From Theobroma cacao (taxonomy: Eukaryota > Streptophyta > Magnoliopsida > Malvales > Malvaceae), in contig NC_030858.1 of the NCBI RefSeq assembly GCF_000208745.1, positions 21,709,242-21,773,241 on the forward strand: DNA of 64,000 nucleotides, in the 5' to 3' direction. The notes below the pieces were generated by a model. The model was given only the letters and a program-made list of their open reading frames with translations. It was not told the origin of the DNA and did not search any database. Within the stretch, counting starts at the first letter, position 1. Every line of letters starts with the position of its first letter. Made by a program: the position numbers and the translations under genes. Shown here one piece after another: positions 47,535 to 60,329 of the stretch.

Positions 47535-48829
47535 TGTCACAGCCCAGTTTTCAGGCCATGACAGGGTCATGGGCCCAATGGGCATGGCCCACTAAGCCCA
47601 AGCAAGCCTATTTATATGACCTGTTCATCATTCCATCAAAAGTTCCTACAGTCACATTTCATAATTCCAATTCAAAATAATGCTAACCATTGGCAACTCA
47701 TAGTGGCATTACCAATCAAAATATACATATATTGTCTAAAACATACATCTTAATAATTTACATCGGGGTTTGTCTATACACAACAAAAGGGATACTCGAC
47801 TTCCAGTGGAGAGACTCGGGTGAAAGTACAGCTATTGAATGCTGAGATACCTACCAATGAAACGAATTTACGAAGACATCTCGACCTAATTACCGACTGC
47901 CTCCTGATCTGAAAACATGAAGTTGAAAATAGTGAGTATAAACCCAGTGAGTGAACAAAGGAAGGGAACAAGTAAACGATAAGAAAAGTTTAAAGAAATC
48001 ATGATGCACTTATTTTAAAAAACAATGCAATTTAGTTTAGTTCTTACTAAAACCCCTCATTAAACCCTTAATTGGTTAATCATTTGATGATGAAGGATCC
48101 ATGCACAACAAAGAATTTGAAGAGTGAAAACCTTAGTAGCCGTCAAGCAAGTCAAGCAAAATGATTGATCCTCGCTGCAGCAAAAAAGCATTAACTGGCT
48201 AAGGGTTTCTCACTAAAACCCCTCATTTCAAACTTAATTAATTAATTCCTTGATGTTGGAAATCCATGATCAACTATGATGTTGAAGAAGTGAAAAATAT
48301 GGCAGAAACCAAACAAGGTAGCAAGTACGACAGAAGGTTTCTCGCTGCAGCGAGTTAGAAGATTGTAGCCAGTCTCTTAACCCGAGAGTTTCTCGCTACA
48401 GTGAGAAGTAGAACACCAAGAAGAAAGTTCTCATTATATCCAGAAAAGGCCATTCTGCTGCAATGACAAAATCAACTTGAAAATACTTAGCAATTTTCCA
48501 AAGTTCAACATGCAAGATTTATCATACATTACAACCATATACCATATTCATGAACTTTCAATTGCATAAATATATATATATACATATATAAACACCAATA
48601 CCATCACCCCTCACCCAACTCATGTGCAACCCCCACATCATGCACATAGCCAGAGTCATCGTGTGCATCCCTCACATCGTGCATAACTAATACCACTGTG
48701 TGCATCCCTCACATCGCGCACAGGCAATATCATCATCCACACTCCTGTACCCGTCATCACCAGCATGTGCATCGCCCACATCGTGCACACGCACGGTTAT
48801 ATTTATTACACAATATTAACTCTCGATAC

Positions 48830-48879
<50 letters not shown>

Positions 48880-49781
48880 CATCTTATAGGAGCACAAAGA
48901 TTCATCATATTGCACACTCACCACATAAAACGTTTTAATAAAGGCTTGTTCCCATGCATAATCTTTAAGGAAAAATCAAACAAAAATAATTCACATGCTT
49001 CATCCAAATATCAATACATTTCCCAAAATATTTTAAATGCAAGTTCACTCACCTTGGTGGATTTGTAATTGTAATTGAATTTCTTTTAAAAATTCTTCCA
49101 AGCTAATAAGGGAAATCACTCCCTCTCTCTCTACATGTCCAACTAGTGAGTGAATGTACTTAAGAAAGACTTTTGAAGGCTGTTGAGGTGTAAAAGTGGA
49201 AGAGCATGAAAAACCCTACGAAAGGGTGTAGAAAAACATGAGAAACAAAGCTAATTTGGGGAAGTTTTAAAGGTTTCAAAGGATACTTCCATGAAAGGTG
49301 CAAAGAAACATGGAATGGAGAGGAGGATAAGAGGAAGAAGAAGAAGAGAAGTTGCTGAAAAGCTGAAGAAAAGCTGCTAGAGATTAGATATTTATAGTTA
49401 AAGCTTATCCAATTTTCATGCAATTTACAATAATGCCCTTAACAAGGCCACTTGTCTTCCTCCTTTCCTTTATACACTCTTTTTACTCCTTTAACACTGA
49501 GACAAAGTCCATAATAGTCTAAAAGTACTCAAGTTCACGAAAGCTTTAAAATTTAGGCTCGAGGTGCAAAATGACCATTTTACCCTTACCGTGGAAATTA
49601 TCAGTATTTATATCTTCTTCATTCAATTTGCCCTCATTCATTTATTCCTTACGGTTTAGCGCCTTGATAATGTCTGAAAGCCTACTTCAAGGGGCTTACC
49701 ATGAGAAATGATGAAATTACCCCTAGCCGTTGTTATCGCGTCTACACCTAGTTACAGGCTTATAGAGGTCGAGGTCTCACA
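47535..49781 (-). mobile_element. L1: solo LTR inside J gag
   Basis: Plus-strand limits TGTCACAGCCC and GGTCTCACA; duplications GCTAT (47530-47534) and ACTAT (49782-49786), one transition apart. Excising it plus one duplication restores the gag frame. Length is 2247 bp. On the minus strand: TATAAATA at 49396-49389, donor-like CCAAG/GTGAGT (GT at 49052-49051) and acceptor-like TTTTCAG (AG at 47910-47909), giving a candidate intron of 1144 nt. It has one perfect palindrome (48341-48354) and a GTGCAC minisatellite (48625-48800). Confidence 0.93.
48835..48876. repeat. (AT)n microsatellite in L1
   Basis: About 42 bases of AT repeat at the same LTR position as in both E LTRs. Confidence 0.95.
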
Positions 49782-50250
49782 ACTATCAAGGTCACAAAGA
49801 TTTCAATAGTGGTATTGCATCTTCTAAACATCAGGGCCCACAAAAGGACTCACGATTACCCCAATAGGAAAACGACTTGACTAGTGCAAGCGTTGGATCG
49901 AGACAGAAAATCTTCAATATTGGGAGGCAGTAAGACTCAAGGTAGAGTAGTCAAGTTATCAACCTTTGCAATTCTTGTGGGATACGGCACACAGGACGAT
50001 GTTTTCTTGCTACAAGAGTTTGTTTTTGGTGTGGTCAACTTGGGCATATAAGGAAGAATTGCCCAATGGCTCATCAACGACAAGGATCTGCTTCCAACTC
50101 CACCCAGCCAGCTTCGTCTGCTCTTGCAATAGCCACCACATCTAATTGGGAGGCTAGCGGATCGAGAGGTAGATGTGCTGTTACTTCCTCTCAGGGCAGG
50201 CCGTCTAGGTTTGGACAATAGAGTTTCGCTAGAAGGGGTCATGGAAAGGT
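49782..50250 (+). pseudogene. J gag C-terminal part with zinc knuckle
   Basis: The frame resumes after L1 as QGHKDFNSGIASSKHQG. A cysteine-rich stretch [12 protein letters not shown] precedes a perfect CX2CX4HX4C nucleocapsid knuckle, [14 protein letters not shown], encoded at 50021-50062. The knuckle binds element RNA in the particle. It is followed by a Ser/Thr/Ala/Gln-rich linker ([14 protein letters not shown]) that leads into the protease. One stop (TAG after SRFGQ) interrupts the linker. The paired Cys motif followed by a single CCHC knuckle is common in plant chromovirus gag. Confidence 0.9.
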
Positions 50251-50392
50251 ATTTGCTTTAACACCGCAAGAGGCTCAAACATCCAACACTGTGCTCTTAG
50301 GCATTCTTTCTATTTGTAATATGGATGCTCAAGTATTATTTGATCCTAGTGCTACCCACTCTTTTATTTCTCCACATTTTGCACTTCGTTTG
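50251..50392 (+). pseudogene. J aspartic protease, first part
   Basis: Reads VFALTPQEAQTSNTVLLGILSIC split here by its normal linker, then the active-site region LFDPSATHSFISP encoded around 50336-50375. The catalytic Asp (GAT at 50342-50344) is kept; the usual DSGA is DPSA here. The enzyme cleaves the gag-pol polyprotein. The domain is cut after FALRL by solo LTR B2 at 50393. Confidence 0.88.
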
Positions 50393-53152
50393 TGTCACGA
50401 CTCGGAACCTCCCTCAGGCCCATGACAACCTCCGCGACGTCCCGATTGACACTCATTACTTGGAATGCCAACCGGAACCCCGCAAGGCTTACATATCAGT
50501 TTCTTTCCTTTCTTGTGAGCAATCGTTGTTAAACATTCCATTTTAAACAATTACCGGTCGTTTTCGGCTCAAATAAATCAAAAGATAATTTTATTTTTTA
50601 AAAAGATTTATAGACAAATATCACTATTCAAAATATTGATCAAAATATAGCATTTTTATATAAAACAATATTTATAGAAACACATGTAAGAAATCTTTTG
50701 TAACGTGTAAGTAAAATAAATTCATATATACAAAAATTTACAAAGTTATAATGTAGAATAATGCTTACAATGACAAGTGGCCCAAAATACACCCAGTGTT
50801 GGTGCTAGAAACCTACTGTCTGTGTGGGAGAGATGTCAGCTAGAATCCTCGACAAAATAGGGTATCTACAAGCTACCACAGGCCTGAAATGTTTGGAAAC
50901 GAGGTGGGTGAGATTTTGCAATCCCAATGAGTAAACAGACATTATCATGAATATCTACAAGCGAGTAAATGGAGGCAAGTTTAAACAACAAATCACAAAC
51001 CAATTCATAAGGTTTTCAATTTCTTTCTTAAACCATAAAATATTTGTAATTTACCAAAACAGTTGTCAAGGCTTATAACCTTTATTAAAAACATAGCTCA
51101 AGCCAAAATCTAGTCCTCGGGGATACCTTGGTCAAGGCATTTAACCGAGTCCGTCAAGGTTGTTAAGATATTTACATGTTAAACATATTCTAGTTTTGAA
51201 AACAAACCGTTCCTTAGCGTTGGTCGAGTTACACATTCACATGAGGGTTCGAGGTGAAGTGAAGTCTAACATTACCCCGGGAGTTACCCTCCTCACCTCT
51301 ACAATCGGAGTAACTATGAAACCGGGTTTACCATGGCCCTCTAATAGGCAGTCCACGAAAACCCGTCACTACAGTGACTAACCCACCAATTTTAATAAAA
51401 TGTCGACAGTATAACGTGGCTTTTATTTATTTATCCAGCCTGCATAGTAAAAGACAACTTACATTCTATTCCTAATGCAAATATAAAATATAGCCACATA
51501 TACTCATATATCATAAGCCATTCATAAGAAAATATATTTTTCAAGACAATTGGTAGCCTCCAATTACTCAATTTCATAATCAACACAATATATTTTTATT
51601 TGTCACATTTATTTCTAAAATATCAAAAATCTCGTTTTAATCTCATTTTCGTTTCATAAAATACATAAAGAGCATTTAAAAAAACAACTCTAGATAATTT
51701 ACATTAATAATAGGTTTACTCACCGTTTGTACAGATGAAATGCTTCCTAGGTGCCCCGATCACTGTTGGTCGGGTACGACTTCCTTGCCTTTATCAGAAG
51801 GCTCTCTTGCTAGACACATTGCAAAATTTACCCAATTCACCACATTGATGCTAAATCACTATATAATTGACTTAAATCCTATACTAATGCATGGTACGAA
51901 ATGCAATAGCCTGAAACGGCTTAAATGCGGTATTAACCTATTTTTTGCACTTTACCCGATAAATTGCTAACGCGCTCCATTTTAGCTCTAAATCGTCCCA
52001 TTCTCTCTCCAACATTTCTAACCATTAAATATCAGCCAATAACCTTCTAAAATCACCAAAATCAGTTCACTTTCCTCCTTGGAAAATTCAGCCAAAAATG
52101 GGACATTAACTCAGTAAATTTTCTACTTTGTTTTTCTATCACATTTTACCATTTTTCATCATTTTCTCTTCATTTCTCTTAGAATAAAAATCAGATCATC
52201 ATCATTGTACCTCATTGCAGATTCAGCCAAGGGTGGGTATTGTGAAAATTTAATGCTTTCTTGTCCAATTTAATTTCTAAACACATTTAACTAACTAAAA
52301 ATCAAAACCTAAAAATTTCAATTTCTCCCCCCTTGAAATTCGTCCAGCTCGTGATGTCACTTTTAGATCTCTCTCCGCAAGCATGCTAAATGGAAACAAA
52401 GGCATAGGAAAGGTAGAAATCAAGCTAAAGTCAAAAAATCTTACCGTTAAACGTGTAAACGGGCGAAAAACGTGAATTCCCCTTTGAATTTTCTTGTTTC
52501 TCTTTGGTTTTTCTCTTTTCTTCCTTTCCTCTCTATTTTCTCTATTGTTCTTTCCTTATCACCGGCCAGCACTTAGTATGGGATTTAAATAGGCTGATTT
52601 TCCATTAATATAATATTAAACAATTAAAAAGTGCCATGTGTCACTTTTCCATTGGCCCATTTTTAAAATTTCATCCTTTAAACTTAAATTTTTCACCACT
52701 TAACATACCATAGTTGTTCATACCAAAAATAAATAAATCCTATGATTTTGACAAGTTTTGGGTGGTGAAAATTACGGTTTTTACCCCGGGACGACAAAAT
52801 TACCGGAATTGAAATTTTTCACTTCCTATCATTAAATTATACTCCAAATAGTTAATCTTGATAAAAAATTTCACTCCATGATCAAATTATTATCTTAGGT
52901 GGCAAAATGATGATTTTGCCCCTCAACATCAAAATTTTCAATTTTTCCCCAAATGAACGCTCGAACTCCAAACAATCATTTTTAGTCATTCCTTGACTAT
53001 AAAATGTTAAATTTCATCCTACGATTCCTATTTGAACTAGTTCGAGGTTAAATCAATTCAAGTATACCGTTAGGTACAATACCGAGTTTCGTCTATTCTT
53101 AGAGACTTTCCTAGCATAATAACATGTTACTCAGTGCATGTATGTTATGACA
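50393..53152 (-). mobile_element. B2: solo LTR inside J protease
   Basis: Plus-strand start TGTCACGACTCGG at 50393 interrupts the protease after FALRL. The right end is placed at TTATGACA, 53152, by analogy with B3 (GGCTTGACA). Protease sequence resumes at about 53163 (GGTCGGG). I cannot see a convincing duplication (left GTTTG, right TGCAT), so the right boundary is uncertain by about 10 bases. Length is about 2760 bp. Same family as B1 and B3; a CTGAAAT acceptor-like site (minus strand) lies near 50884. Confidence 0.82.
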
Positions 53153-53626
53153 TGCATTTATAGGGTCGGGTTTTATAGTTTGGGTAAAGATCGTGTCTTG
53201 AGAGAAAAACAATTAGTGGTGTCTACCCCTTTAAGGTAGATATTTGTTGCAGAATGGGAATATAGGTCATGCGTAGTTCGAGTCAAGGACAAGGACACTT
53301 TGGTAAATCTAGTGGTATTGGACACCTGAGATTTTGACATGATTTTGGGAATGGATTGGCTATCGCCCTGCCATCCAAGCGTGGATTGTTATCATAAATT
53401 GGTTAGATTTGATTTTCCTAGTGAACCATCATTTAGTATTAAGAAGGATAGGAGCAATGCTCCAACTAGTTTGATATTCGTCATGTCGACTAAGAGGCTA
53501 TTAAGACAGGGTTGTGCAGGTTACTTGGCTATTGTGAGAAATACCCAAGCGAAGGTCGGGGATATAAATCAAGTGTCGGTACTAAATGAGTTTACAGATG
53601 TATTTTCGAATGAACTACTAGGGTTG
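53153..53626 (+). pseudogene. J protease second part and linker to RT
   Basis: Landmarks are LREKQLVVSTPL, the conserved [19 protein letters not shown] at about 53331-53390 (the ILGMDWL motif of plant Gypsy proteases), then [13 protein letters not shown] and the linker ending in [16 protein letters not shown], which normally leads directly into PPEREIEF of the RT. A stop near 53176 (TAG) and another upstream break it. It is cut at 53626 by solo LTR M; PPERE follows at 56268. Confidence 0.9.
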
Positions 53627-54118
53627 TGTAATACCCTGTATTTTGATACGGTGGCTAATAAAGTTTGTGGATGCCAATTAAGGTTAATTATCGAGTTAAA
53701 AAGGGTAATTCAAAAATGAACTTTTGAAATCTCGATCTCCATAGACACATAACTAGAAATAGACGCGATAATGCAGACTAGGGGTAATTTCATAATTTCT
53801 CTTGGTGAGCTCCTATGAGTGGGTTTTTTTTATGCTATTAAGGTCTAAATAGGCCTAAGGAATGAATAAATGATGTTTATGATGGTAAATAAATGAAAAA
53901 GATAAAAATAATTATAATTTCCATGATAGGGGGAAAATGGTCATTTTGCATCTCGGGTCTAAATTTTTTTGTTTTCATGAATCTGAGTATTTCTATACTA
54001 TTATGGACCTTTCCCCAGTGTCAAAAGAGTAAAAGGTTGCACAAAGGATGAAAGGAAGATAAAGTCACCATGTTAAGGGCATTTTGGTAATTTAAGTGAG
54101 AAATAGATAAACTTTAGA

Positions 54119-54126
54119 TATAAATA
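54119..54126 (+). promoter_or_regulatory. TATA-like box of LTR M
   Basis: TATAAATA about 490 bp into the LTR, in AGATATAAATATCTATAG. The same words occur at the equivalent place in L1 (minus strand, 49389-49396). Confidence 0.45.
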
Positions 54127-54431
54127 TCTATAGCCCTAGCTATTTCCAGCAGCTTCCAGCCATTTCTTCTTCCTTTCCCTTCTCACGTTTCTTCATCTCC
54201 ATGGGAGCCTCCGTTAAAGCTTCCATAACTTTCTCTCTCTAGCTTCAATTTCATGCTTTGAACACTTTTTCATAAAACCTTTTGTGCTCTTTCACTCTCT
54301 CACCTTAAAAACCTTAAAAAGTCTTACTTCCATCTTCCTCTCACTAGCTAGACATGTAGAGAGAGAGTGAGTGATTTCCCTTGTTAGCTTGAAGAATTTT
54401 GAAAGAGAATTCAACTACAAAGACCATTAAG

Positions 54432-55832
54432 GTGAGTATAAGTTAGAGTTAAATTTCTTTAGTTGATGATAATGGCTAACAATGGGGTTTGTGAGTGTTT
54501 TATCATTGAGGTTGTTTATTCACTTTTAGGGTGACTAGAGTAGTGTGAATAACTAGCCTTTTAATGGCAATTGGAAGCTAGTTAGGAATAACTAGTGGAA
54601 CTTGATTAGGAAAGAGCTTTTGGATTATATTAATGCTAATTTGGGTTGGTTGTGATGTTGTGTGTGTATAGGTTCCAGCAAGGCCTCACATGTCCATTTG
54701 GAGTATTAGTTGAGGTTATAGTCAAGCAAAAGAATCAGCAAGATCTGTGAGTGAACTTGCATTTAAAAATTTCTTTGGGAAATGTAATGTATTTGAATGA
54801 ACATTTAAATGATTTTATTCAACTTTTCCTTAAAAATGTGTGTCGGGGAACAAGCCCTTGATAAAATGTTTTGATGTTGTGAAAAATGTGAAATGTTTAA
54901 AAGGATGAATCCATGTGCTTCTATATTATATTAGTAGGTATATATATGAATATATGTTTTGTATAGATGAATAATGTTGTGTGATGATGTTGAAGTGTGC
55001 GAGTAGGGAGTGCACACATGACGATGATAGAGTGTGCGGGTAGGGAGTGCACACATGATGATGATATTGCATTGAGTTGAGTGTGGTGGGATGGTATGCA
55101 TGATGATGTATGTATATACAAATATATATATGTTATAGAAAGTTTATGAAAATAATTGTGATTATGTTGTGTGTTGGTATTGTTAATTGCTCCCAAATTG
55201 CTTTTCATTTCAACAAGAAAATGGTTTTTAATGTAACAAGACCCATTTCACTTAAAATGCTCTGTTTCTAGCTACAGCGAGATTCATTTTTGCTGCAATG
55301 AGAAACTCTCGGGTTTTAGGGGTCATACTGGCCTGATTCTCGCTGCAGCGAGAAACTCTCAGGTTCTAGTGCAGTTCTTTCACTTTAATGAAGATTTTGA
55401 CTACCTTATTGTTCGAACTGGGAAAAGTGGTAAACATAAAAGTTGTAGCCCTACCTCTTCGCATTCTAATGGTTCAAAACTCAGGTCAATTGGACTTTTG
55501 TAGTGGGAGATATGATAGAAAAACTAAAACATATGGAAACTGAGACTGTTTCTCGCTACAGCCAGAAACTTGCTGCCATGCTTGCTACCTTGCTTGATTT
55601 TGACCTATTTTTCATCCATTTAACTTCATGGATTGATCATGGGTTTTTGCAACATTATGAGGTTATTAATCAAAGTTTGAAATAAGGGGTTTTTAGTAAG
55701 AAATTAAATCAAGTGCATTGTTTTTGAAACAAGTGCATTATGATTTCCAAATTCTTCCTATCGATTGCTTGTTCCCTTCTTATGTTCATTCACTGAGTCT
55801 TATACTCACGTTTTTAAACTTCATGTTTTTAG
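54432..55832 (+). other. Candidate intron inside LTR M
   Basis: Donor-like ATTAAG/GTGAGTATAAG at 54432 and acceptor-like TACTCACGTTTTTAAAC ... TTTTTAG at 55832 bound 1401 nt that hold the minisatellite and the palindromes. A second donor-like GTGAGTGAAC lies at 54747. The same pair can be placed in C1, C2, C3, L1 and F. Splicing is an inference; no transcript evidence is available here. Confidence 0.35.
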
Positions 55833-56262
55833 ATTCGAAAATAGTTGGGACCTAGATTGAGTGTCCACGTATGCTCGTCCTCTTGGTAGGTACTATGGCA
55901 TCTTTGTAGCTGTGCCTTCACCCACGGTCACTTTACTGACGATCAAGGGTCTGTTACCTGTGAACGCGTATATGTAATGTAATCCACTAGGCTCCATATT
56001 ATAAGTCAATTATGTATATTTTATTACCGATGCCACTGTGAGTTGGCAAATGGGTGACATTATTTTGACATAATAAAATTGTGAGTTTTGGGTCACTATA
56101 GAATATTACTGAAATATTTTTAGTTTAGAATTTCAATATGTGGTTTTAGAAATGGTGGTTGGGATTAATGATCGGGATTGCTTAAATAGGCTTGCTTGGG
56201 CTTAGTGGGCTATGCCCATTGGGCCCATGCGTCGGTCATAACCCGAAATTTGGGCTACGACA

Positions 56263-57325
56263 GGTTACCTCCTGAGCGAGAGATTGAATTTTGTATAGAC
56301 TTTATTTAGGACACTACACCTATATCCATACCCCCATATAGAATGGCACTTGCGAAGCTTAAGGAACTTAAGGATCAACTAGAAGATTTGTTGGATAAAG
56401 GCTTCATCTGCCCTAGCGTCTCACCATGGGGAGCACTGGTGCTATTTGTAAAGAAGAAAGATGGGTCATTCAGATTATGTATTGATTACTGACAACTTAA
56501 TAAGGTAACAGTGAAGAATAAGTATCCCCTTTCGAGAATAGATGATTTATTTGACCAACTACAAGGAGCACAATGTTTCTCAAAAATCGATCTACGGTCT
56601 GGGTACCATCAATTGAGGATTCAAAATGAAGACTTACCAAAGATCACATTTCGAACAAGATATGGGCATTATGAGTTTTAGGTGATGCCCTTTGGGTTTA
56701 CGTATGCCCTTGTAGCATTTATGGATTTGATGAATTAAGTGTTCAAGCCTTATTTGGACAAGTTTATGGTGGTATTTATTAATGAAATCTTGATCTATTC
56801 AAGAAGCCAGGTAGAGCATGAGCAACACCTTCAGATAGTGCTCTAAATTTTGAGAGAACATCAATTGTATGCCAAGTTCTCCAAGTATGAGTTCTAGCTT
56901 AAAAGTGTTGCATTCTTAGGACATGTGGTCTTTAAGGATGGGGTACAAGTCGATCCAAAGAAAGTTGAGGTAGTAGAAAAGTGGCCAAGGCCAACCTCAA
57001 TTATAGAGATTAGAAGCTTTTTGGGTTTGGCTGGCTATTATCGTCATTTTATGAAGGATTTCTCCAAAATAACCGCACCTCTTACTAGGCTGACACATAA
57101 AGATGCTTGTGAGAATAGCTTTGAAGCTTAAGGCTTGTCTCACCGCAGCTCTAGTATTAAGCCTACCGCAAGGCATAGAGGGTTATACAGTATTTTGTGA
57201 TGCATCACAAATTGGTTTAAGGTGTGGATTAATGCAGGAGGGGAAAATGATTGCATATGCATCAAGGCAACTTAAAAGGCATGAGCAAAATTACCTCGCA
57301 CATTATTCGGAGATGGCAGCAATCG
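56263..57325 (+). pseudogene. J reverse transcriptase and start of RNase H
   Basis: From PPEREIEF the order is [33 protein letters not shown] text, [89 protein letters not shown] and IRSFLGLAGYYRHF. RNase H begins [14 protein letters not shown] and [14 protein letters not shown]. The catalytic box reads FINEILIYS at about 56775-56801 where FIDDILIYS is usual, so both aspartates are altered. Stops at 56490, 56679 and others, plus a frameshift near 57120, confirm decay. It is cut after EMAAIV by B3. Confidence 0.93.
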
Positions 57326-60300
57326 TGTCACAACTTGGAACTCCCATCGAGCCCATGACAACCGTCGCGACGTCCCGATAGACATTCATTACTTGGAATA
57401 TCAATCGAAACCTCGCAAGGCTTAATATCAGTTTTTCTCACTTCCCTTGTGAGTATTAGTTACTAAAATCATGTTTTGTGAGATTATAAACTATTTCCAA
57501 ATCAAAACAGTAGAAAAATAATTTTTTTCTCACAGGGGTATTTTGGTAATTTTTCCTCACAAATCTCGAAATCCACTAAAAATGTAGTATGCGAGTACAA
57601 AACACATAATTCATAATCAAAAATAAGCTTAAACATCTAAAACCTTCATTTAAAATGAAATTATTATTATTTGGATATAATAAAAAATTAAAAGAAATAT
57701 TCAATAAAATATTTTATTTTCTTATAAAACAATATTTTTAGAATTATACGTAAATAAATTTTTTTTTCAGCATAAAAGCAAAATAGATTCATACAAACGG
57801 TAATACAATAAGCCAGAGTATTTAATTTAATTTACAATAGCCAGTGGGCCCTCGAATAACCAAAAGTAAGAAAGACTGTGAACCTACAGTTTGAAGGATG
57901 CAAATCTAATGGTAGCCTCGATGAAATCCACTATCTACAGCCTATTTTGAGCCTGAAATGGGTGGAAAGGAGGGTGGTGAGATTATATAATCTCAGTGAG
58001 TAAACAAATACCATCTAAAATATCTAAAGCTAAGTAAATGGAGACAAATTGAAATAGATCATCATATTGTAATTTCTCACCTTCCAACTCATTTTAACCA
58101 AATAAAATCAATTCATATAAATCGAGTAATCAACATGGCTTGTGAATTTCTTAAAACTTTGGCTCGTGCCAAAATCATTCTCATACTCAATTATCAGGGA
58201 TACCTTGGCCTGGGGCTATCCCAATCGAGTCCACCAAGGTTGTTAAAAATTTCGCATACACATAAACATATTTTTATTTTGAATACATAGCCGTTCCTTG
58301 GTGTTGGCTGAGTTCACCCTCATGAGGTGGTTTGGCGTGAAGTGAACTCTAAAAGTGTACCTCGAGAGTTACTCTACATGCCTCTCCGAACGAGGTAAGA
58401 CTATAACAGGGTTACCGTGCCCCTCTAATAGGCTGGTCCACGAAACCCGCCCATTACAGCAAGCTAAACCCACCAATTCAATAAAATCTCAACCCCATGA
58501 CATGGCAATTATATCACAATCCAGCCTCTCAAGGCTAAATACACAGTTCATATATTTTCAGCACATTTACCAATTCAGCCATTCATGCAAATATTATCAT
58601 AAGCCATTCGATTCAAGCCATGAATTTACAACACATGAAAACAGTCTCCAATTACTCTATTTTCAAAACCATCATTCAATCTCAAGACAATTTTATAAAA
58701 TCATTTTCATTTAATCTCATTTTGCTTATAAAACATAAAGATTTACCATTTAGACTCATTTTCCATAAAATCACAAAATCGGATAAAACCACTTTAGATA
58801 ATTAAGACGATAGTATGGTTACTCACTATTTAAGGAGTCGAATTCCAAGTACTCTGATTCTTGATCCTCGGGTACTATCTCTTTACTTTTGCCAGAATGC
58901 TCACCACTTAGGGATAATTCACAATAAGCCATTGACTACATTTGTGCTAAATTGTTATAAAACCAATTTAGGCTCTACACTAATGCATGAAATGGGATGT
59001 AAATTGTTCAGATTATCGTCTAAACATGGTGTTCTACACAAATTCAATTGTGTACTTAAATAAAACGGTATTGGCCTAATTCGATCTATCACTCGATTAA
59101 TTAGCCAATATGTCCAATTCAACTCCAATTAACTCCATTTTTCTTCCAATTCTCGAAATCATCAAACACAAATTAAATAACTTGAAATATGGTAAAATCA
59201 TCATCACATTTTCTCTTGGAAAATTTGGCCATGGTGGTTGCATCAATACTATGATTTTTCCTACTTGATTCTCACACCATAAATCACTAATTCCTAACCA
59301 AATCATTGGAAATAAAATCAAAATCATCATCAATATTCCACATGGAGAATTCGGCCAATGATTGGTGATGGGAGAAAATGAATTTTTCTTGTTGGCTTTT
59401 CATGTTACACATCACTAACTAACTAAAAACACTAAAATATCTTAAAATCTAACCAAATCAAGCATCAAAACCTCTCTTTAAGTGTTCAGCCAGCAAGATA
59501 CCCATCATGAAATCATGTGATTTAACCATGGAAAATGCAAAAGAATCCATGGGAAAGGTAGATCACAAGTCAAAATCAAGAAATTTTACTTTTGATTGCT
59601 TGATTACTTCAAATCCACCAATTTTTCTCTTGAATTTTTACCTTAGGGTTCTTGTTCTTTCTTTTCTTCCTTTGTTCTTCCTTTGGCCTACCATATGAAG
59701 AGAAATGAGCTGATTTTGTGCTAATTTATAAGGAAAATAATAAATAGATGAGAATTTGACACATGTCACCATTCCATTAGTTCATATGTCATACTTACCC
59801 ATTAAGCAATCTCTCTCCACCACTTAAATTCCTCAATTATCCATAATAATATTGGGTAAAATCCATGTGCTGGACAAGTGTTGGATGGTGTAAAATTATA
59901 ATTTTGCCCTTAGGGTGGCAAAATGACTATTTTGCCCTTATGCTTGAAAAAATGCTGGAATTAAAATTGTTGACTTCTCAAACTCAAATTATGTTCTAAA
60001 TAGTCAATCTTGATCAAAAACTTCTTCCAACATTCCAATTTTAACCTCGAGTGGCAAAATGACCATTTTGCCCTTAGATCATGAAAATTCCAATTTGACT
60101 CCGAATCGGTCCTCGAACTCCGAATCACCATTTTAAGTCATTCTGGGGTTTTAAAATTCTCAATTTCATTTTAAAATCTCTATGTGGACTAGTTCGAGGC
60201 TTAATTCAACTTAATTGTACCATTTGGTACATTGTCGTCCTTTAACGATTTCCAAGGTACCTAAGTAAGCAAACATGCATTCTTATGTAAGAATTGCATA

Positions 60301-60329
60301 ATAAACATATTGTAGAGCCAGGCTTGACA
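57326..60329 (-). mobile_element. B3: solo LTR inside J RNase H
   Basis: Plus-strand limits TGTCACAAC (57326) and GGCTTGACA (60329); duplications AATCG (57321-57325) and AATCA (60330-60334), one transition apart. Excision restores AAIVFALKIW. At 3004 bp it is the best-bounded B copy. Near 60200-60240 it has the B/C-type segment with GTACCATTTGGTAC, shared with C1 and C2. No coding content. Confidence 0.93.

Larger units (their letters stand above)
53627..56262 (+). mobile_element. M: solo LTR (E family) between protease and RT of J
   Basis: It starts TGTAATACCC and ends GGGCTACGACA, with duplications GGTTG (53622-53626) and GGTTA (56263-56267), one transition apart. Excision restores ELLGLPPERE. 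At 2636 bp it is nearly the length of the E 5' LTR (2613) and shares its extra 5' segment, TATTTTGATACGGTGG. It includes a TATA box, donor- and acceptor-like sites, a perfect palindrome (55339-55352) and a minisatellite (54995-55075). It shows that the E family can leave solo LTRs in plus orientation too. Confidence 0.93.

Noticed and set aside
50388..53157. A perfect target duplication for B2
   Set aside because: GTTTG on the left is not matched at the called right end (TGCAT); the right boundary is therefore left uncertain rather than forced.
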